52,072 bases of DNA from an uncultured Oscillospiraceae bacterium (GCA_910578575.1 CAJTQP010000008.1:1-52072), one strand, 5' to 3'; shown: positions 31,545-41,101, counted from the first letter of the stretch. Notes: a model not told the origin generated them from the letters alone. Program-made: numbers and translations.

Positions 31545-32534
31545 TTATAGTTTTTCCTGGGCAAAGGCGGTGATGAGGCGGGAGACCGCCGACACATCTT
31601 CCGTATCCGCCATTTCCACCGGCGAGTGGACATAGCGGCAGGGAATCGAAATCCCACCGGTGAGGACCCCTGCTCTTGTCAAATGAATGGACCCGGCGTC
31701 CGTGCCGCCAGCGGTGAGAATATCCTTCTGGAAAGGGATTTCCCTTTTCAGAGCCAAATTCGTCAACAATTCTACCATTTCCGGGGGACAAACGATGGAG
31801 GTATCCATCACTTTGATGGCAGCGCCTCCGCCTAATACACAGCTTCCCCTGTGCTGGTCGTCCAGTTCCTCGGCCGCCGTCACATCCACCGCAATGGCGT
31901 AATCTGGATCGATGGCGTAGGCCACCGGCTTACTGCCCCGAAGGCCCAACTCCTCCTGAACGGTAAAGACAAAGTATAGGTCGCTGGTATGATGTTCGAT
32001 AGAGCGCAACGCATCCAACAGGGCAACACAGGAGATACGGTTGTCCAAATAGGGGGAGACGATGTGGGAGCCCATGGCGAAGGGTGGCATTCCACAAACC
32101 GCCGTATCCCCTACCTGTACTAGGTGCCGGGCCTCCTCCTCATTTCTCGCGCCAATATCCACATAGAGGTCTTGAAGCGTCATATCTTTTGCAGCAACTT
32201 TTTGCCGCAAGGCAATCACGCCAGTCACCCCATTTTTGAATCGAACCGGGGTATGGAGGATGCTCTCCGGATGGAGTCCCCCCAGTTTCCCAAAGGAAAG
32301 ATAGCCTTCCTTTTCAATATGGGTCACGATGAGGCCGATAGAGTCCATGTGGGCGGCGATCATCACTTTGGGGCCTGGCCCCTTCTTATGAACGATGAGG
32401 TTACCCATGGTATCTATCCTGCATGCGTCAGCGTAGGGTTCCGCCAACCGCTGCAACGTCGCGGCTACCTGTCCCTCATCTCCAGAGGGCCCGTGGCAGT
32501 CATTGAGCATTTGTAATGTCGTCAAATAATCCAT
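31545..32534 (-). CDS. M42 family aminopeptidase, copy 1
   Basis: A 329-residue metallo-aminopeptidase of the M42/FrvX family. Metal-binding and catalytic parts are visible: AAHMDSIG (His and Asp) near 60, DNRISC near 170, the EE pair in VFTVQEELGLRGS near 200, AVDVTAA near 225 and the last His in RYVHSPVEM near 305. These form large tetrahedral complexes that trim peptides in the cytoplasm. It is the third of three tandem paralogues on the minus strand. Confidence 0.92.
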   Translation of the reverse strand: MDYLTTLQMLNDCHGPSGDEGQVAATLQRLAEPYADACRIDTMGNLIVHKKGPGPKVMIAAHMDSIGLIVTHIEKEGYLSFGKLGGLHPESILHTPVRFKNGVTGVIALRQKVAAKDMTLQDLYVDIGARNEEEARHLVQVGDTAVCGMPPFAMGSHIVSPYLDNRISCVALLDALRSIEHHTSDLYFVFTVQEELGLRGSKPVAYAIDPDYAIAVDVTAAEELDDQHRGSCVLGGGAAIKVMDTSIVCPPEMVELLTNLALKREIPFQKDILTAGGTDAGSIHLTRAGVLTGGISIPCRYVHSPVEMADTEDVSAVSRLITAFAQEKL

Positions 32535-32543
32535 GCTTTCTCC

Positions 32544-33572
32544 TCACTCCATAGCTGCCACGGCGGACAGAAACAGCCGGGCCAAGGTCAAAATATGCTG
32601 GCAGTCCTCTAGGGAAACCACGCTGGACGGGGTGTGCAAATACCGCACTGCCGCAGAAATGGCCCCCACCCGTACTCCGGCTTTGCTGCGTTGAATGGCG
32701 GCGGCATCGGTTCCACCAGAGAGATATTCCTTAGTCTGCCAGGGAATGTCATTTTCCTGGGCTAGAGTTCGGAGCAGCTCAAACAGTCCCCGGTCATAGA
32801 CGGTCCCGCCGTCCATGTACGGAATCACCGGTCCCTTACCAGGGGCGCACACCCGCTGTCGCCCCTCCATATCCGGTAGGTCCGCGGCGGTGGTTCCCTC
32901 CAGAACCAGGGCGATGTCCGGGGTGACGGAGAACGCTGCCCCAAAGGCCCCACGGGTGCCCACCTCTTCCTGGACGGTAAAAACAAAGGTGCAGTCCATG
33001 GGAAGGGGCTCTCTCAATAGCTCTAGCATCACAGCACAGCCGATGCGGTCATCAATGGCCTTGGCCTTGAGAAAACCATTGCCAAATCCCAAAACGTCCG
33101 TGTCAAACACCGCCACGTCTCCGGGGGAAACGTAGACCTTGGCCTCTTCCCCGTCCTTGGCCCCGATATCAATGTAAAAATCCTGGCGTTTGGGTAGTTT
33201 TTTCCGCTCTTCCCCAGTGGTCAAATGGTAGGCCTTCAGCCCCACGACACCGGGCAAACGCTTCTCCCCAACCAGAACCGGTTTCCCCACCAAAATCCGG
33301 CGGTCAATGCCGCCCACGGTATCGAATTTCAAAAAGCCCTCGTCGGTGATGGTGTGGACCATCAGCCCAACCTCATCCATGTGGGCTGCCAGCATAAGCT
33401 TTTTCCCGCCGGGAATGGCCCCTCGTTTTTCCACGATAAGGTTCCCCATGCTGTCTGTACAGATGCTGTGGGCACAGGGCCTCGCCTGCCCTTGGATATA
33501 ATTGCGGACAGCATCCTCATGGCTGGAGACACCTGGCAGGGCACACAGTTCTTTTAAGCTATCAATCAGCAA
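32544..33572 (-). CDS. M42 family aminopeptidase, copy 2
   Basis: A 342-residue M42 peptidase with the same metal set: AAHMDEVG, DDRIGC, VFTVQEEVGTRGA, and a late RYLHTPSSV. The start is taken as TTG at 33572 (LLIDSLKEL), which has GGAGGGAGGGG at good spacing and overlaps the stop of copy 3; an ATG 12 codons earlier would lie inside copy 3. It is separated by 9 bp from copy 1. Confidence 0.92.
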   Translation of the reverse strand: MLIDSLKELCALPGVSSHEDAVRNYIQGQARPCAHSICTDSMGNLIVEKRGAIPGGKKLMLAAHMDEVGLMVHTITDEGFLKFDTVGGIDRRILVGKPVLVGEKRLPGVVGLKAYHLTTGEERKKLPKRQDFYIDIGAKDGEEAKVYVSPGDVAVFDTDVLGFGNGFLKAKAIDDRIGCAVMLELLREPLPMDCTFVFTVQEEVGTRGAFGAAFSVTPDIALVLEGTTAADLPDMEGRQRVCAPGKGPVIPYMDGGTVYDRGLFELLRTLAQENDIPWQTKEYLSGGTDAAAIQRSKAGVRVGAISAAVRYLHTPSSVVSLEDCQHILTLARLFLSAVAAME

Positions 33573-34602
33573 GGTAGGCCCCTCCCTCCTTCTCCAAATC
33601 CTGGACAAATGCGGCGAGAAGGGCCGCTGTGGATTCCAGGTCAGACCAGTCTAGCGTCTCCACCGGGCTGTGCATATACTTCAAAGGCAGGGAGAGGACA
33701 GCGGTGGCGATCCCCTCCCTGGCAGTCTGCACACGCCAAGCGTTGGTGCCACTGTGGCCGGTCATGACCTCCGAGGTCCAAGGGATTTCCCGCTCCTTCG
33801 CTTTTTCCACCAAACGCGCACCCATCCATCGGGTAATGTTGGGCCCGATGCCGATTACCGTCCCCTTTCCCTGGGAAAAGGTCCCTTCCTTGGGGCCGTC
33901 TGGGGTACGGGCGTGGGTGACGTCCACGGCCACAAAGCAGTGGGGCGCAATGGAGTATGCACCCACTAGAGCGCCACCACCGTTGACCTCCTCCCGGCTG
34001 CTGCCTAGGATGTAAAGGTCCACATCCAGGGGAACATCCTTCAAAAGCTCCGCCGTACGCAGCAGGGTCACGAAGCCGGCCCGGTCATCCATGGCTTTGG
34101 CACTGAGCCGCTGGTTCAAAAGTTGGCGGCACTGCCCCCTGGGGACAGCAAAGGTCCCGACCAGGGCTTCCCCTCCCTCCTGGGTCAATCCCGCGTCGAT
34201 GTATAGCTTGGAGAGGGGCACACTCTTGTCCCCATCCCCCGGTTTTTGCACATGGGGCGGCAGCACGGCCACCAGGCCGAAGGTAGGCGGCTGGGTCATG
34301 AGCGTGACCTCCCGGTTGGGTAGCATCCTGGGGTCAATACCGCCCACGGCACGAAAGCGCAAAAAGCCCTCTTCCGCGCCGGTAATCACCAAGCCTACCT
34401 CATCCAAATGGGCATCCAGCACCACCCGCTTGGCGTTCTCCCGGCCGCAGCGGCGCACCCCGGCGATGTTACCGAAAGGGTCGGCCCACACCTCATCCAC
34501 CAGCGGTTGCAGCAGTTCCATGGCAAGGGCACGGACATCTCCCTCCCGCCCTGACGGGCCAGAGCAGGCGCACAGGGCGGCCAAGCTCTCTTGCATATCC
34601 AT
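33562..34602 (-). CDS. M42 family aminopeptidase, copy 3
   Basis: A 346-residue M42 peptidase with DAHLDEVG, DDRAGF, SSREEVNGGGA, AVDVTHA and KYMHSPVE. It differs most from the others in the GGGA element after the EE pair and in the insertion of a Pro-rich segment near 125. ATG 34602 follows AGGGAGG; the frame extends 14 codons further upstream but lacks a ribosome site there. It is the first of the three tandem copies, 38 bp after murD. Confidence 0.92.
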   Translation of the reverse strand: MDMQESLAALCACSGPSGREGDVRALAMELLQPLVDEVWADPFGNIAGVRRCGRENAKRVVLDAHLDEVGLVITGAEEGFLRFRAVGGIDPRMLPNREVTLMTQPPTFGLVAVLPPHVQKPGDGDKSVPLSKLYIDAGLTQEGGEALVGTFAVPRGQCRQLLNQRLSAKAMDDRAGFVTLLRTAELLKDVPLDVDLYILGSSREEVNGGGALVGAYSIAPHCFVAVDVTHARTPDGPKEGTFSQGKGTVIGIGPNITRWMGARLVEKAKEREIPWTSEVMTGHSGTNAWRVQTAREGIATAVLSLPLKYMHSPVETLDWSDLESTAALLAAFVQDLEKEGGAYLAD

Positions 34603-34640
34603 AAAAAACCTCCCTGGGCCTTTGCCCATTTCCGTTACGA

Positions 34641-36029
34641 TCAATCCAGGCCCCGGACGATATCTTTGAAAATTTCTCCCCGCTGGGCGAAATTTTTGAA
34701 GTGGTCAAAGGAGGCGCAGGCCGGGGAAAGGATCACGATATCCCCTTCCTGTGCTCTGTCCCGTGCTGCCAGAACCGCTTGACGGAACTCATCCTCCATT
34801 ACGATTTCCGGCTGGCCTTCCTGATACCCTGGGTAAGAAACCACAGCCTGGCGAATTTTCTCCGCCGTATGGCCTGTCAAGACCAAAGTCTTTACATGAG
34901 CCTGGACCTCTGGGCCCAAGGTATCGAAGGGAATCTTTTTATCATAGCCACCGGCAATCAAAATCACCTTCTGCCGGAAGGAGCGCAGGCCCGCGATGGT
35001 ACGGGTGGGGCTGGAGGCGATGGAATCATTATAATAGCGCACGCCATGTAGGCTACGCACTAACTCAATGCGGTGCTCTACACCGAGGAAATTCTCCGCC
35101 GTGTGCAAAATCACGGCATCTGACACCAAACCCTGTACGGCGGCAATGGCGGCCAGATAGTTTTCCACATTGTGTTCCCCTGGAATCAAGATTCGGTCCG
35201 TGGAAAATAGTTGCCGCTGCTGTCCATCCATAGACACAACGATGGTTCCATCCTTCACAAATACGCCGTTTTCTACCGGCCCTTGGCGGCTGAACAACAA
35301 GGCCTTTCCAGAGGTACGACTGGACATTTCCTGGGTAAGGGCATTGTCCCGGTTGAAGATGGCAATGCCGTCCTGGCCCTGGTGGGTGAAGATATTTTCC
35401 TTGGCCAGGGTGTATTCCTCCATGGACTTGTGGATATCCAGATGGTTGGGAGAGAGGTTGGTAAAAACAGCGATATCGGGGCTGGCCTGCAAGGTCATGA
35501 GCTGGAAGGAGGAGAGCTCTAGCACAACGATGTCCTCACGCCCCATCTCCCCTGCCTCGGAGAGCAAGGGCTTACCGATGTTGCCCCCCAGGTGGACGGT
35601 ATAGCCTGCCCCCTTTAGCATTTCGGAAATCAGGGTGGTGGTGGTAGTTTTTCCGTCACTGCCGGTGACCGCAATGATCTTACAGGGGCAGACCTGGAAG
35701 AACACCTCCATCTCCGAGGTCAGCACACTCCCCTTCTCTATGGCCGCCAGGAAGGGCGGGATATCCGGGCGAATGCCAGGGGATCGGAAAATCACGTCCT
35801 GATCCAAGCCCTCCAAGTAGGTCTCCCCCAAATGGAGCTCTGCCCCTAAGGATTCCAACTCATCTGCCAGAGGACCAAAGGCCTCCCGCTTATTTTTATC
35901 GCAGGCAGTGACGGAAATCCCCGCCGACAGCAGCGTTTTAATCAAAGGTGTGTTAGAGACTCCAATGCCGATCACGGCTACACGCTTCCCCTGAAGGGAC
36001 GCGAGATAATCCTGTAAAGTGAACGCCAT
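34641..36029 (-). CDS. murD: UDP-N-acetylmuramoyl-L-alanine--D-glutamate ligase
   Basis: A 462-residue MurD, which adds D-Glu to UDP-MurNAc-L-Ala in peptidoglycan synthesis. Seen: a Rossmann-like N terminus VAVIGIGVSNTPLI, the ATP loop VTGSDGKTTTTTLI near 115, LELSSFQL and NLSPNHLDIH near 155-180, and YNDSIASSPTRTIAGL near 315. ATG 36029 (MAFTLQDYL) follows GGAGGAAGG; the open frame runs 51 codons further upstream without family similarity. It heads the minus-strand operon down to arsR. Confidence 0.96.
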   Translation of the reverse strand: MAFTLQDYLASLQGKRVAVIGIGVSNTPLIKTLLSAGISVTACDKNKREAFGPLADELESLGAELHLGETYLEGLDQDVIFRSPGIRPDIPPFLAAIEKGSVLTSEMEVFFQVCPCKIIAVTGSDGKTTTTTLISEMLKGAGYTVHLGGNIGKPLLSEAGEMGREDIVVLELSSFQLMTLQASPDIAVFTNLSPNHLDIHKSMEEYTLAKENIFTHQGQDGIAIFNRDNALTQEMSSRTSGKALLFSRQGPVENGVFVKDGTIVVSMDGQQRQLFSTDRILIPGEHNVENYLAAIAAVQGLVSDAVILHTAENFLGVEHRIELVRSLHGVRYYNDSIASSPTRTIAGLRSFRQKVILIAGGYDKKIPFDTLGPEVQAHVKTLVLTGHTAEKIRQAVVSYPGYQEGQPEIVMEDEFRQAVLAARDRAQEGDIVILSPACASFDHFKNFAQRGEIFKDIVRGLD

Positions 36030-36145
36030 GTACCTTCCTCCTGTTCCGCACCGGCAGGCAGTCCCCGGCGCTTGCGTAGAAATCTTTCCCATTGATAGCC
36101 TATTATACTCCGAAACCACGGGGATTTCAAGGCAGCATTGGCAGC

Positions 36146-36188
36146 AAAAAGCCTCCGTGATGGGCGGGTCTCCCCGCATCACGGAGGC
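36146..36188 (-). terminator. Terminator of the nucleoside ABC operon
   Basis: Perfect arms GCCTCCGTGAT and ATCACGGAGGC, then TTTTT on the minus strand. It lies 17 bp after the last permease stop. Confidence 0.88.
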
Positions 36189-36204
36189 TAGGTTGAAAAC
36201 TGGT

Positions 36205-37236
36205 CTAGCGTGCGCCCTTGTCGTAGGGGATTCCCTCGGCTTTGGGTGCTCTGGAGCTTTTGGAGGTAAAGGCCAAAACCACCAAAGTGATCAGATAGGG
36301 CAGCATACGGTAGAAGTGGGTGCTGATCCCAATTTCCGCCAAAACACATACGCCATCACCGTTGATATCAATGCTGGCATAGCTAGCTGCAATGCACTTA
36401 AATAGGCCGAAGAGCAGGGATGCCCCGGCAATGTTCAGGGGTTTCCAGTTGCCAAAGATCATAACGGCCAGGGCCAGAAAGCCGAAACCGGCCACATCCC
36501 CGTTGGCGGTACAGTTGGCGGTGGTCAGAGAGTAGACGAAACCGCCCATGCCGGCCAAGGCACCGGAAATGGTGGTGCCGGCATACCGCATCTTGTAGAC
36601 GTTGATCCCCAAAGAGTCCGCCGCCTGGGGGTTCTCGCCGCAGGAGCGCAGCCGCAGACCGAAACGGGTCTTATAGAGGATGACAGAGAGGATGACGAAA
36701 ATAATGATGCAGATGTAGGTGGCCAGGTAGACTTTATTGAAGAAAGTATTGAGGAAAAAGCCAAGCTCTGCGTCGGCCGGAAAGCCCAAGGTGGACTTCT
36801 TGATCATGAACCAACTGGCGGAGTCTCCCGATGCCATTTGTAGGATATTCTGGTTGGCGATGATCCGGATGAAGAACAGCACCAGGGCCGGGGCCAACAG
36901 GTTCAGGGCAGTACCGCCGATGGTCTGATCGGCCCGGAGATTGATGGAGGCGAAGGAGAGCAGCAGGGAGAAGATCGCGCCCATTACCGCCGCCATCAGC
37001 ATGGCCAAAAGCTCCAAGCCTTGCAGGGTCAGCCAATCCCCAGAGGCTTTGGCTGCCTCAAAGACTGCTGCCCCCTGCATGGTGCGGACGAAGAGGACAC
37101 CGATGAATGCGCCGAAAATCATGATACCTTCCAGCGCCAGGTTGATGATGCCGCTTCGCTCCGCGAACACACCTGCCAGAGCAACGATCATCAGCGGAAC
37201 GGCATAAATCAAGGTCTGCTGTACCAGGAACGTCAT
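36205..37236 (-). CDS. ABC transporter permease, BmpA-type nucleoside importer (NupQ-like)
   Basis: A 343-residue membrane protein with about nine segments. The FAERSGIINLALEGIMIFGAF motif near 25-45 and the GENPQAADSLGIN motif near 200 are typical of the BMP-family (YufQ/NupQ) permeases that import nucleosides. It overlaps the partner permease by 4 bp. The usual substrate-binding lipoprotein gene is not in this operon. Confidence 0.93.
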   Translation of the reverse strand: MTFLVQQTLIYAVPLMIVALAGVFAERSGIINLALEGIMIFGAFIGVLFVRTMQGAAVFEAAKASGDWLTLQGLELLAMLMAAVMGAIFSLLLSFASINLRADQTIGGTALNLLAPALVLFFIRIIANQNILQMASGDSASWFMIKKSTLGFPADAELGFFLNTFFNKVYLATYICIIIFVILSVILYKTRFGLRLRSCGENPQAADSLGINVYKMRYAGTTISGALAGMGGFVYSLTTANCTANGDVAGFGFLALAVMIFGNWKPLNIAGASLLFGLFKCIAASYASIDINGDGVCVLAEIGISTHFYRMLPYLITLVVLAFTSKSSRAPKAEGIPYDKGAR

Positions 37237-38504
37237 ACCTCGTCGCCTCCTTTCCCGCCGTCAGCGTTCGCATCCTTTGTTTCTAGCCCCGGTTTTCCAG
37301 CCGGGTCGCCGTCTGGACCGGTTCCGTTGGCGGCCTCCAAGACCTTTTTCTTTTTTCGGCCGCCGATGAGCATTTTAATGACCAGGGAGAAGGCACTCAG
37401 GTAAACGATGGTGGCAATGATCACGTTGGTAATGTACTCGTTGTAAGCGGTAAGATTGGTGAGCTGCAAACCGGAGATGTCCAGCATCGACATGAAGCAG
37501 CCGGTGAAAATCACCGCGATGGGGTTGTTGGCCGCCAACAGTGCCACCGGGATACCGTTGAAGCCTGTCCCCGGCAGGGACTGATAGGTGGACCAGAAAA
37601 ATTCCGTGTTCCCGGAGAGATAGTATAAGGAAGCTCCGGCAGCGGACAGCGTCCCCGCAATGGCCATGGAGAGCACGATATTGCGCCGGTCCTGGATCCC
37701 GGCATAGCGGGCCGCATGACGGTTGGCCCCGCAGGCTTTCAGCTGATAGCCCAGGGTGGTCTTGTTCATGATCACATACACCAGGATGGCAATGGCGATA
37801 GCCACAAGGATACCCATATTGACCTGGGAGTTGGGGAAAATCTTATCCAATCCCATCTTGGGTGTAGCCACCCCGTTGAAGGTCGTCTTATAGATGTATC
37901 CCGATTTTGTATTTTCTGTGACGTTCTTGAATTTGCTGATATCAAAGAGCCAGGTCACCAAATTGGCCGCCAGCCAGTTGGTCATGATACAGGCCAAAAC
38001 CTCATTGATGTTCAGGAATGCTTTCAATAGGCCGGGAATCGCTCCCCAAAGGGCCCCGGCCAAACAGCCGCCCAGGAAAGCGATGATCCAAATCAGCGCC
38101 GGAGGGACGGACTCTGAGGGAATGCCCAGAGCCAGCATCAAGGTTGCCATGGTACCCATGAGATATTGGCCCGGTGCGCCGATGTTGAACAGGCCGGTCT
38201 TGAAGGCCACCGCCACGGACAGACCCGTGAGAATCAAGGGTGTTGCCCGGAAGAGCATGTTCCCGATGTTTGTGGGGTTAAAGCCAAAGGTCAGGCTTCC
38301 AGCGCTGTCCCGCCCGGTGCTGAACAGGCCGCCGAAAATCAGACGGATGCCGTCCCACGCGCTGGAAAGGCTTAGGCCTTTACTGGTGACACCTACGATC
38401 AAAACGATGAGACAGCCCACCGCCAAACCGATAAAAATAGATAGGATGGAGGCCAGGACAGAACGTGTGGCATCCTTCTCCAACAGAGAGGAACTCTTTT
38501 TCAT
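37233..38504 (-). CDS. ABC transporter permease, BmpA-type nucleoside importer (NupP-like)
   Basis: A 423-residue permease, the partner of the downstream one, with GLFNIGAPGQYLMGTM near 105-120 and GANRHAARYAGI near 260, as in YufP/NupP. A cytoplasmic tail of about 45 residues is rich in Lys, Gly and Asp. Overlaps of 4 bp on both sides tie it to the ATPase and the second permease. Confidence 0.93.
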   Translation of the reverse strand: MKKSSSLLEKDATRSVLASILSIFIGLAVGCLIVLIVGVTSKGLSLSSAWDGIRLIFGGLFSTGRDSAGSLTFGFNPTNIGNMLFRATPLILTGLSVAVAFKTGLFNIGAPGQYLMGTMATLMLALGIPSESVPPALIWIIAFLGGCLAGALWGAIPGLLKAFLNINEVLACIMTNWLAANLVTWLFDISKFKNVTENTKSGYIYKTTFNGVATPKMGLDKIFPNSQVNMGILVAIAIAILVYVIMNKTTLGYQLKACGANRHAARYAGIQDRRNIVLSMAIAGTLSAAGASLYYLSGNTEFFWSTYQSLPGTGFNGIPVALLAANNPIAVIFTGCFMSMLDISGLQLTNLTAYNEYITNVIIATIVYLSAFSLVIKMLIGGRKKKKVLEAANGTGPDGDPAGKPGLETKDANADGGKGGDEV

Positions 38505-40039
38505 CCCGCTTCCTCCTTCCCCTGCCGCTTAGCGCCGGACATGTAAAGGCCCAGCTCTTGCAGGTTCGTTTTCTTGGGGTCTAGTTCCCCGACAATTTCC
38601 CCCTCATACATGACGAGGATGCGGTCGGACAGGCTCATGACCTCTTCCAGCTCTAGGGAGACCAGCAGGATGGCTTTGCCCTGGTCCCGCTCATGCACCA
38701 ATTCGTTGTGGATATATTCAATGGCCCCCACATCCAGGCCGCGGGTGGGCTGAACGGCCACGATCAAAGGCTTGTCACGGTCCACTTCCCGCGCAATGAT
38801 GGCCTTTTGCTGATTGCCGCCGGACATACTGCGGGAGATGGTTACAGATCCCTGACCACTGCGGACGTCAAATTTTTCGATGAGCTCCTGGGCATAGGCC
38901 CGGACCGCATCCCGCTTGATAAAGCCCATTTTTTGAAACCGCGGGTCTTGGAACCGTTGCAGGACTAGGTTTTGCTCCAAGGTAAAGTCCAGCACCAAAC
39001 CATGTTTGTGCCGGTCCTCCGGGATATGGCTCATATTTTCCAGGCGGTGGTGGACGGAACTGTGAGAAATTTCCTTTCCGCACAGTGCTATGGTCCCACC
39101 GGAACATTTCTCCAAGCCTGTGAGACCATAGATCAGCTCCGTCTGTCCATTCCCATCGATCCCTGCCAGACAGACGATCTCCCCGGCGCGCACGTCGAAG
39201 CTGACGCCGCACACCGCGTCGTTCTTGTGTATTCTGGAGGGAACCCGCAGGTCCCGGACACTGAGCACGACGTCGGTGGGCTTTGCCTCCTCCTTGCTCA
39301 CTTCCAGCTGCACCGGGCGGCCCACCATCATGTTGGATAGGGATTGCTTGTCCGTCTCCTTGGTCTCCACAGTGCCCATATACCGCCCCTTCCGCAGCAC
39401 GGAGACGCGGTTGGACACGGACATGATCTCGTTGAGCTTGTGGGAGATGAACAGGATGGATTTCCCCTCCCCTGCCAGGTTTTTCATCACCACCATCAGC
39501 TCGTCGATTTCTTGGGGAGTGAGCACTGCGGTGGGCTCGTCGAAAATCAAAATTTCGTTGTCCCGATAGAGCATTTTCAAAATCTCCACCCGCTGTTGCA
39601 TCCCCACGGAGATGTCCTCCACTTTAGCGTCCAGATCGACCTTGAGACCGTAGCGCTCAGAGAGGGCCGCAACTTTTTGGCGGGCTTCCTTTTTTTGCAA
39701 AAAGCCCAGTTTTGTGTTTTCCGCACCCAGGATGATATTGTCCAACACAGAAAAAACTTCGATGAGCTTAAAGTGCTGATGGACCATGCCGATGCCAAGG
39801 GCGGTGGCGTCGTTGGGGTTGTTGATGGTCACCTTCTGCCCGTTCTTTCGGATCTCTCCGCTCTCTGGTTGGTAGAGCCCGAAGAGTACGGACATAAGGG
39901 TGGATTTCCCCGCACCGTTCTCTCCCAACAGTGCATGGATTTCCCCCTTTTTCAACTGTAGGGTGATATCGTCGTTGGCCTTGATGCCTGGAAACTCCTT
40001 GGTGATGTGAAGCATTTCGATCACATACTGGTTGTCCAT
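38501..40039 (-). CDS. ABC transporter ATP-binding protein, nucleoside importer (NupO-like)
   Basis: A 512-residue protein of two fused ATPase domains, as in YufO/NupO and sugar importers. The first Walker A is GENGAGKST near residue 38; the second half has SGGNQQKAIIAREV near 400 and Walker region VQPTRGLDVGAIEYIH. ATG 40039 (MDNQYVIEMLHITKEFPGI) is supported by family start and AAAGGCGGG; the frame runs 92 codons further upstream through the promoter. It heads the operon. Confidence 0.93.
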   Translation of the reverse strand: MDNQYVIEMLHITKEFPGIKANDDITLQLKKGEIHALLGENGAGKSTLMSVLFGLYQPESGEIRKNGQKVTINNPNDATALGIGMVHQHFKLIEVFSVLDNIILGAENTKLGFLQKKEARQKVAALSERYGLKVDLDAKVEDISVGMQQRVEILKMLYRDNEILIFDEPTAVLTPQEIDELMVVMKNLAGEGKSILFISHKLNEIMSVSNRVSVLRKGRYMGTVETKETDKQSLSNMMVGRPVQLEVSKEEAKPTDVVLSVRDLRVPSRIHKNDAVCGVSFDVRAGEIVCLAGIDGNGQTELIYGLTGLEKCSGGTIALCGKEISHSSVHHRLENMSHIPEDRHKHGLVLDFTLEQNLVLQRFQDPRFQKMGFIKRDAVRAYAQELIEKFDVRSGQGSVTISRSMSGGNQQKAIIAREVDRDKPLIVAVQPTRGLDVGAIEYIHNELVHERDQGKAILLVSLELEEVMSLSDRILVMYEGEIVGELDPKKTNLQELGLYMSGAKRQGKEEAG

Positions 40040-40066
40040 ACCGTCACCCGCCTTTCTCTCTTTCTT

Positions 40067-40080
40067 CACTTTTGCAAGTG
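40067..40080. promoter_or_regulatory. Small palindrome in the nucleoside ABC leader
   Basis: CACTT-TTGC-AAGTG lies just downstream of the -10 at 40091-40096 of the minus-strand promoter, a usual place for an operator. The regulator is unknown. Confidence 0.4.
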
Positions 40081-40090
40081 ATTTGATTGT

Positions 40091-40119
40091 ATTATATCGT
40101 CTTTGCACAAAAGTTGCAA
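40091..40119 (-). promoter_or_regulatory. Sigma-A promoter of the nucleoside ABC operon
   Basis: TTGCAA (40114-40119), 17-base spacer, TATAAT (40091-40096) on the minus strand, about 50 bp before the ATG at 40039. Confidence 0.82.
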
Positions 40120-40198
40120 GATTTCCGTGCCAGTTATTCAAAAAATAGGAGGCACAGCCATTGGATGAACGCCATCTGTTCCAATTTTCTTCCCAGGG

Positions 40199-40227
40199 TT
40201 TACTTTTCCTGGGCAATGTGCTATGAT
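40199..40227 (+). promoter_or_regulatory. Promoter of the queuosine-precursor transporter gene
   Basis: TTTACT (40199-40204), 17-base spacer, TATGAT (40222-40227) with an extended TGC before the -10. A leader of about 100 bases follows. I could not recognise a preQ1 riboswitch core in it. Confidence 0.7.
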
Positions 40228-40336
40228 AACGAAAACTCATGGCGTCCCGCTTTGAATTGCTCCCTAGCATTTGTAAAACGACCCGCCTGGGATGATCATA
40301 GATAGAGAAACACACAGATAGGAGACACGCAAAACT

Positions 40337-41038
40337 ATGTGGAATGAATTTCTTCTCATTGGCAGCCTGCTTGTGATTTTTGGCGGCCTGCTGCTTTTTT
40401 ACCGTCTATTTGGCACCATCGGCATCTATTGCTGGAGCGTTTTTGCCACCATCGCCTCCAACATTGAGGTTCTGTTGGTGGTGGATGCCTTTGGCATGGA
40501 GCAGACCTTAGGCAATGTCATCTTTGCCTCCACCTTCTTGGCTACGGATATTCTCAGTGAGGTGGCCGGAAAGAAAGAGGCCAACCGGGCCGTTACCCTG
40601 GGTGTGGTCACCACCATCGCCTTTATTATCCTCTCTCAGTCCTGGCTGTTGTACACCCCCTCTCCCAACGACTGGGCTGCCCCCAGCATTACGGCCATCT
40701 TCCAAAACACCCCCAGAGTCATGCTGGCCAGCCTGCTGGTTTATGCCATCACCCAGCGTTTTGACGTGTGGCTCTATCACAAGTGGTGGGCCTTTAGTTC
40801 CAAAAAGTGGGGCGACAGCCAGCGTTTTCTCTGGCTGCGCAACAACGGCTCCACCTTGATTTCTCAATTTTTCAACGCTGTACTGTTCAACTTCGGCGCG
40901 TTCTATGGGCTTTATAGCATCGGGACTTTGGTTTCCATCTGTATTTCCAGTTATGTGATCTACATTGTCACCAGCGTAGCAGATACCCCCTTCATTTATC
41001 TTGCCCGTTCCATCAAAGACAAAGTGCCCCAAAACTGA
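40337..41038 (+). CDS. Queuosine precursor transporter (YhhQ/DUF165/VUT family)
   Basis: A 233-residue membrane protein with six to seven segments. The FASTFLATDILSEVAGKKEANRAV motif near 64-87 and STLISQFFNAVLFNFGAFYG near 173-192 define the YhhQ/VUT family, which takes up preQ0/preQ1 or queuine. It fits with queA and tgt elsewhere in the window: salvaged base could feed Tgt. ATG 40337 has a weak ribosome site (TAGGAGACACGC). It is divergent from the nucleoside ABC operon. Confidence 0.9.
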   Translation: MWNEFLLIGSLLVIFGGLLLFYRLFGTIGIYCWSVFATIASNIEVLLVVDAFGMEQTLGNVIFASTFLATDILSEVAGKKEANRAVTLGVVTTIAFIILSQSWLLYTPSPNDWAAPSITAIFQNTPRVMLASLLVYAITQRFDVWLYHKWWAFSSKKWGDSQRFLWLRNNGSTLISQFFNAVLFNFGAFYGLYSIGTLVSICISSYVIYIVTSVADTPFIYLARSIKDKVPQN

Positions 41039-41101
41039 AGGTTTACCTGGCATGTTCCAGGCCTTTACACAATACACTATGAGCAAGGAAGTGTCGTTTC
41101 C

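Noticed and set aside
40228..40336. preQ1 riboswitch before the queuosine-precursor transporter
   Set aside because: The leader is long enough, but I could not find the conserved pseudoknot core or the A-rich tail of known preQ1 classes.
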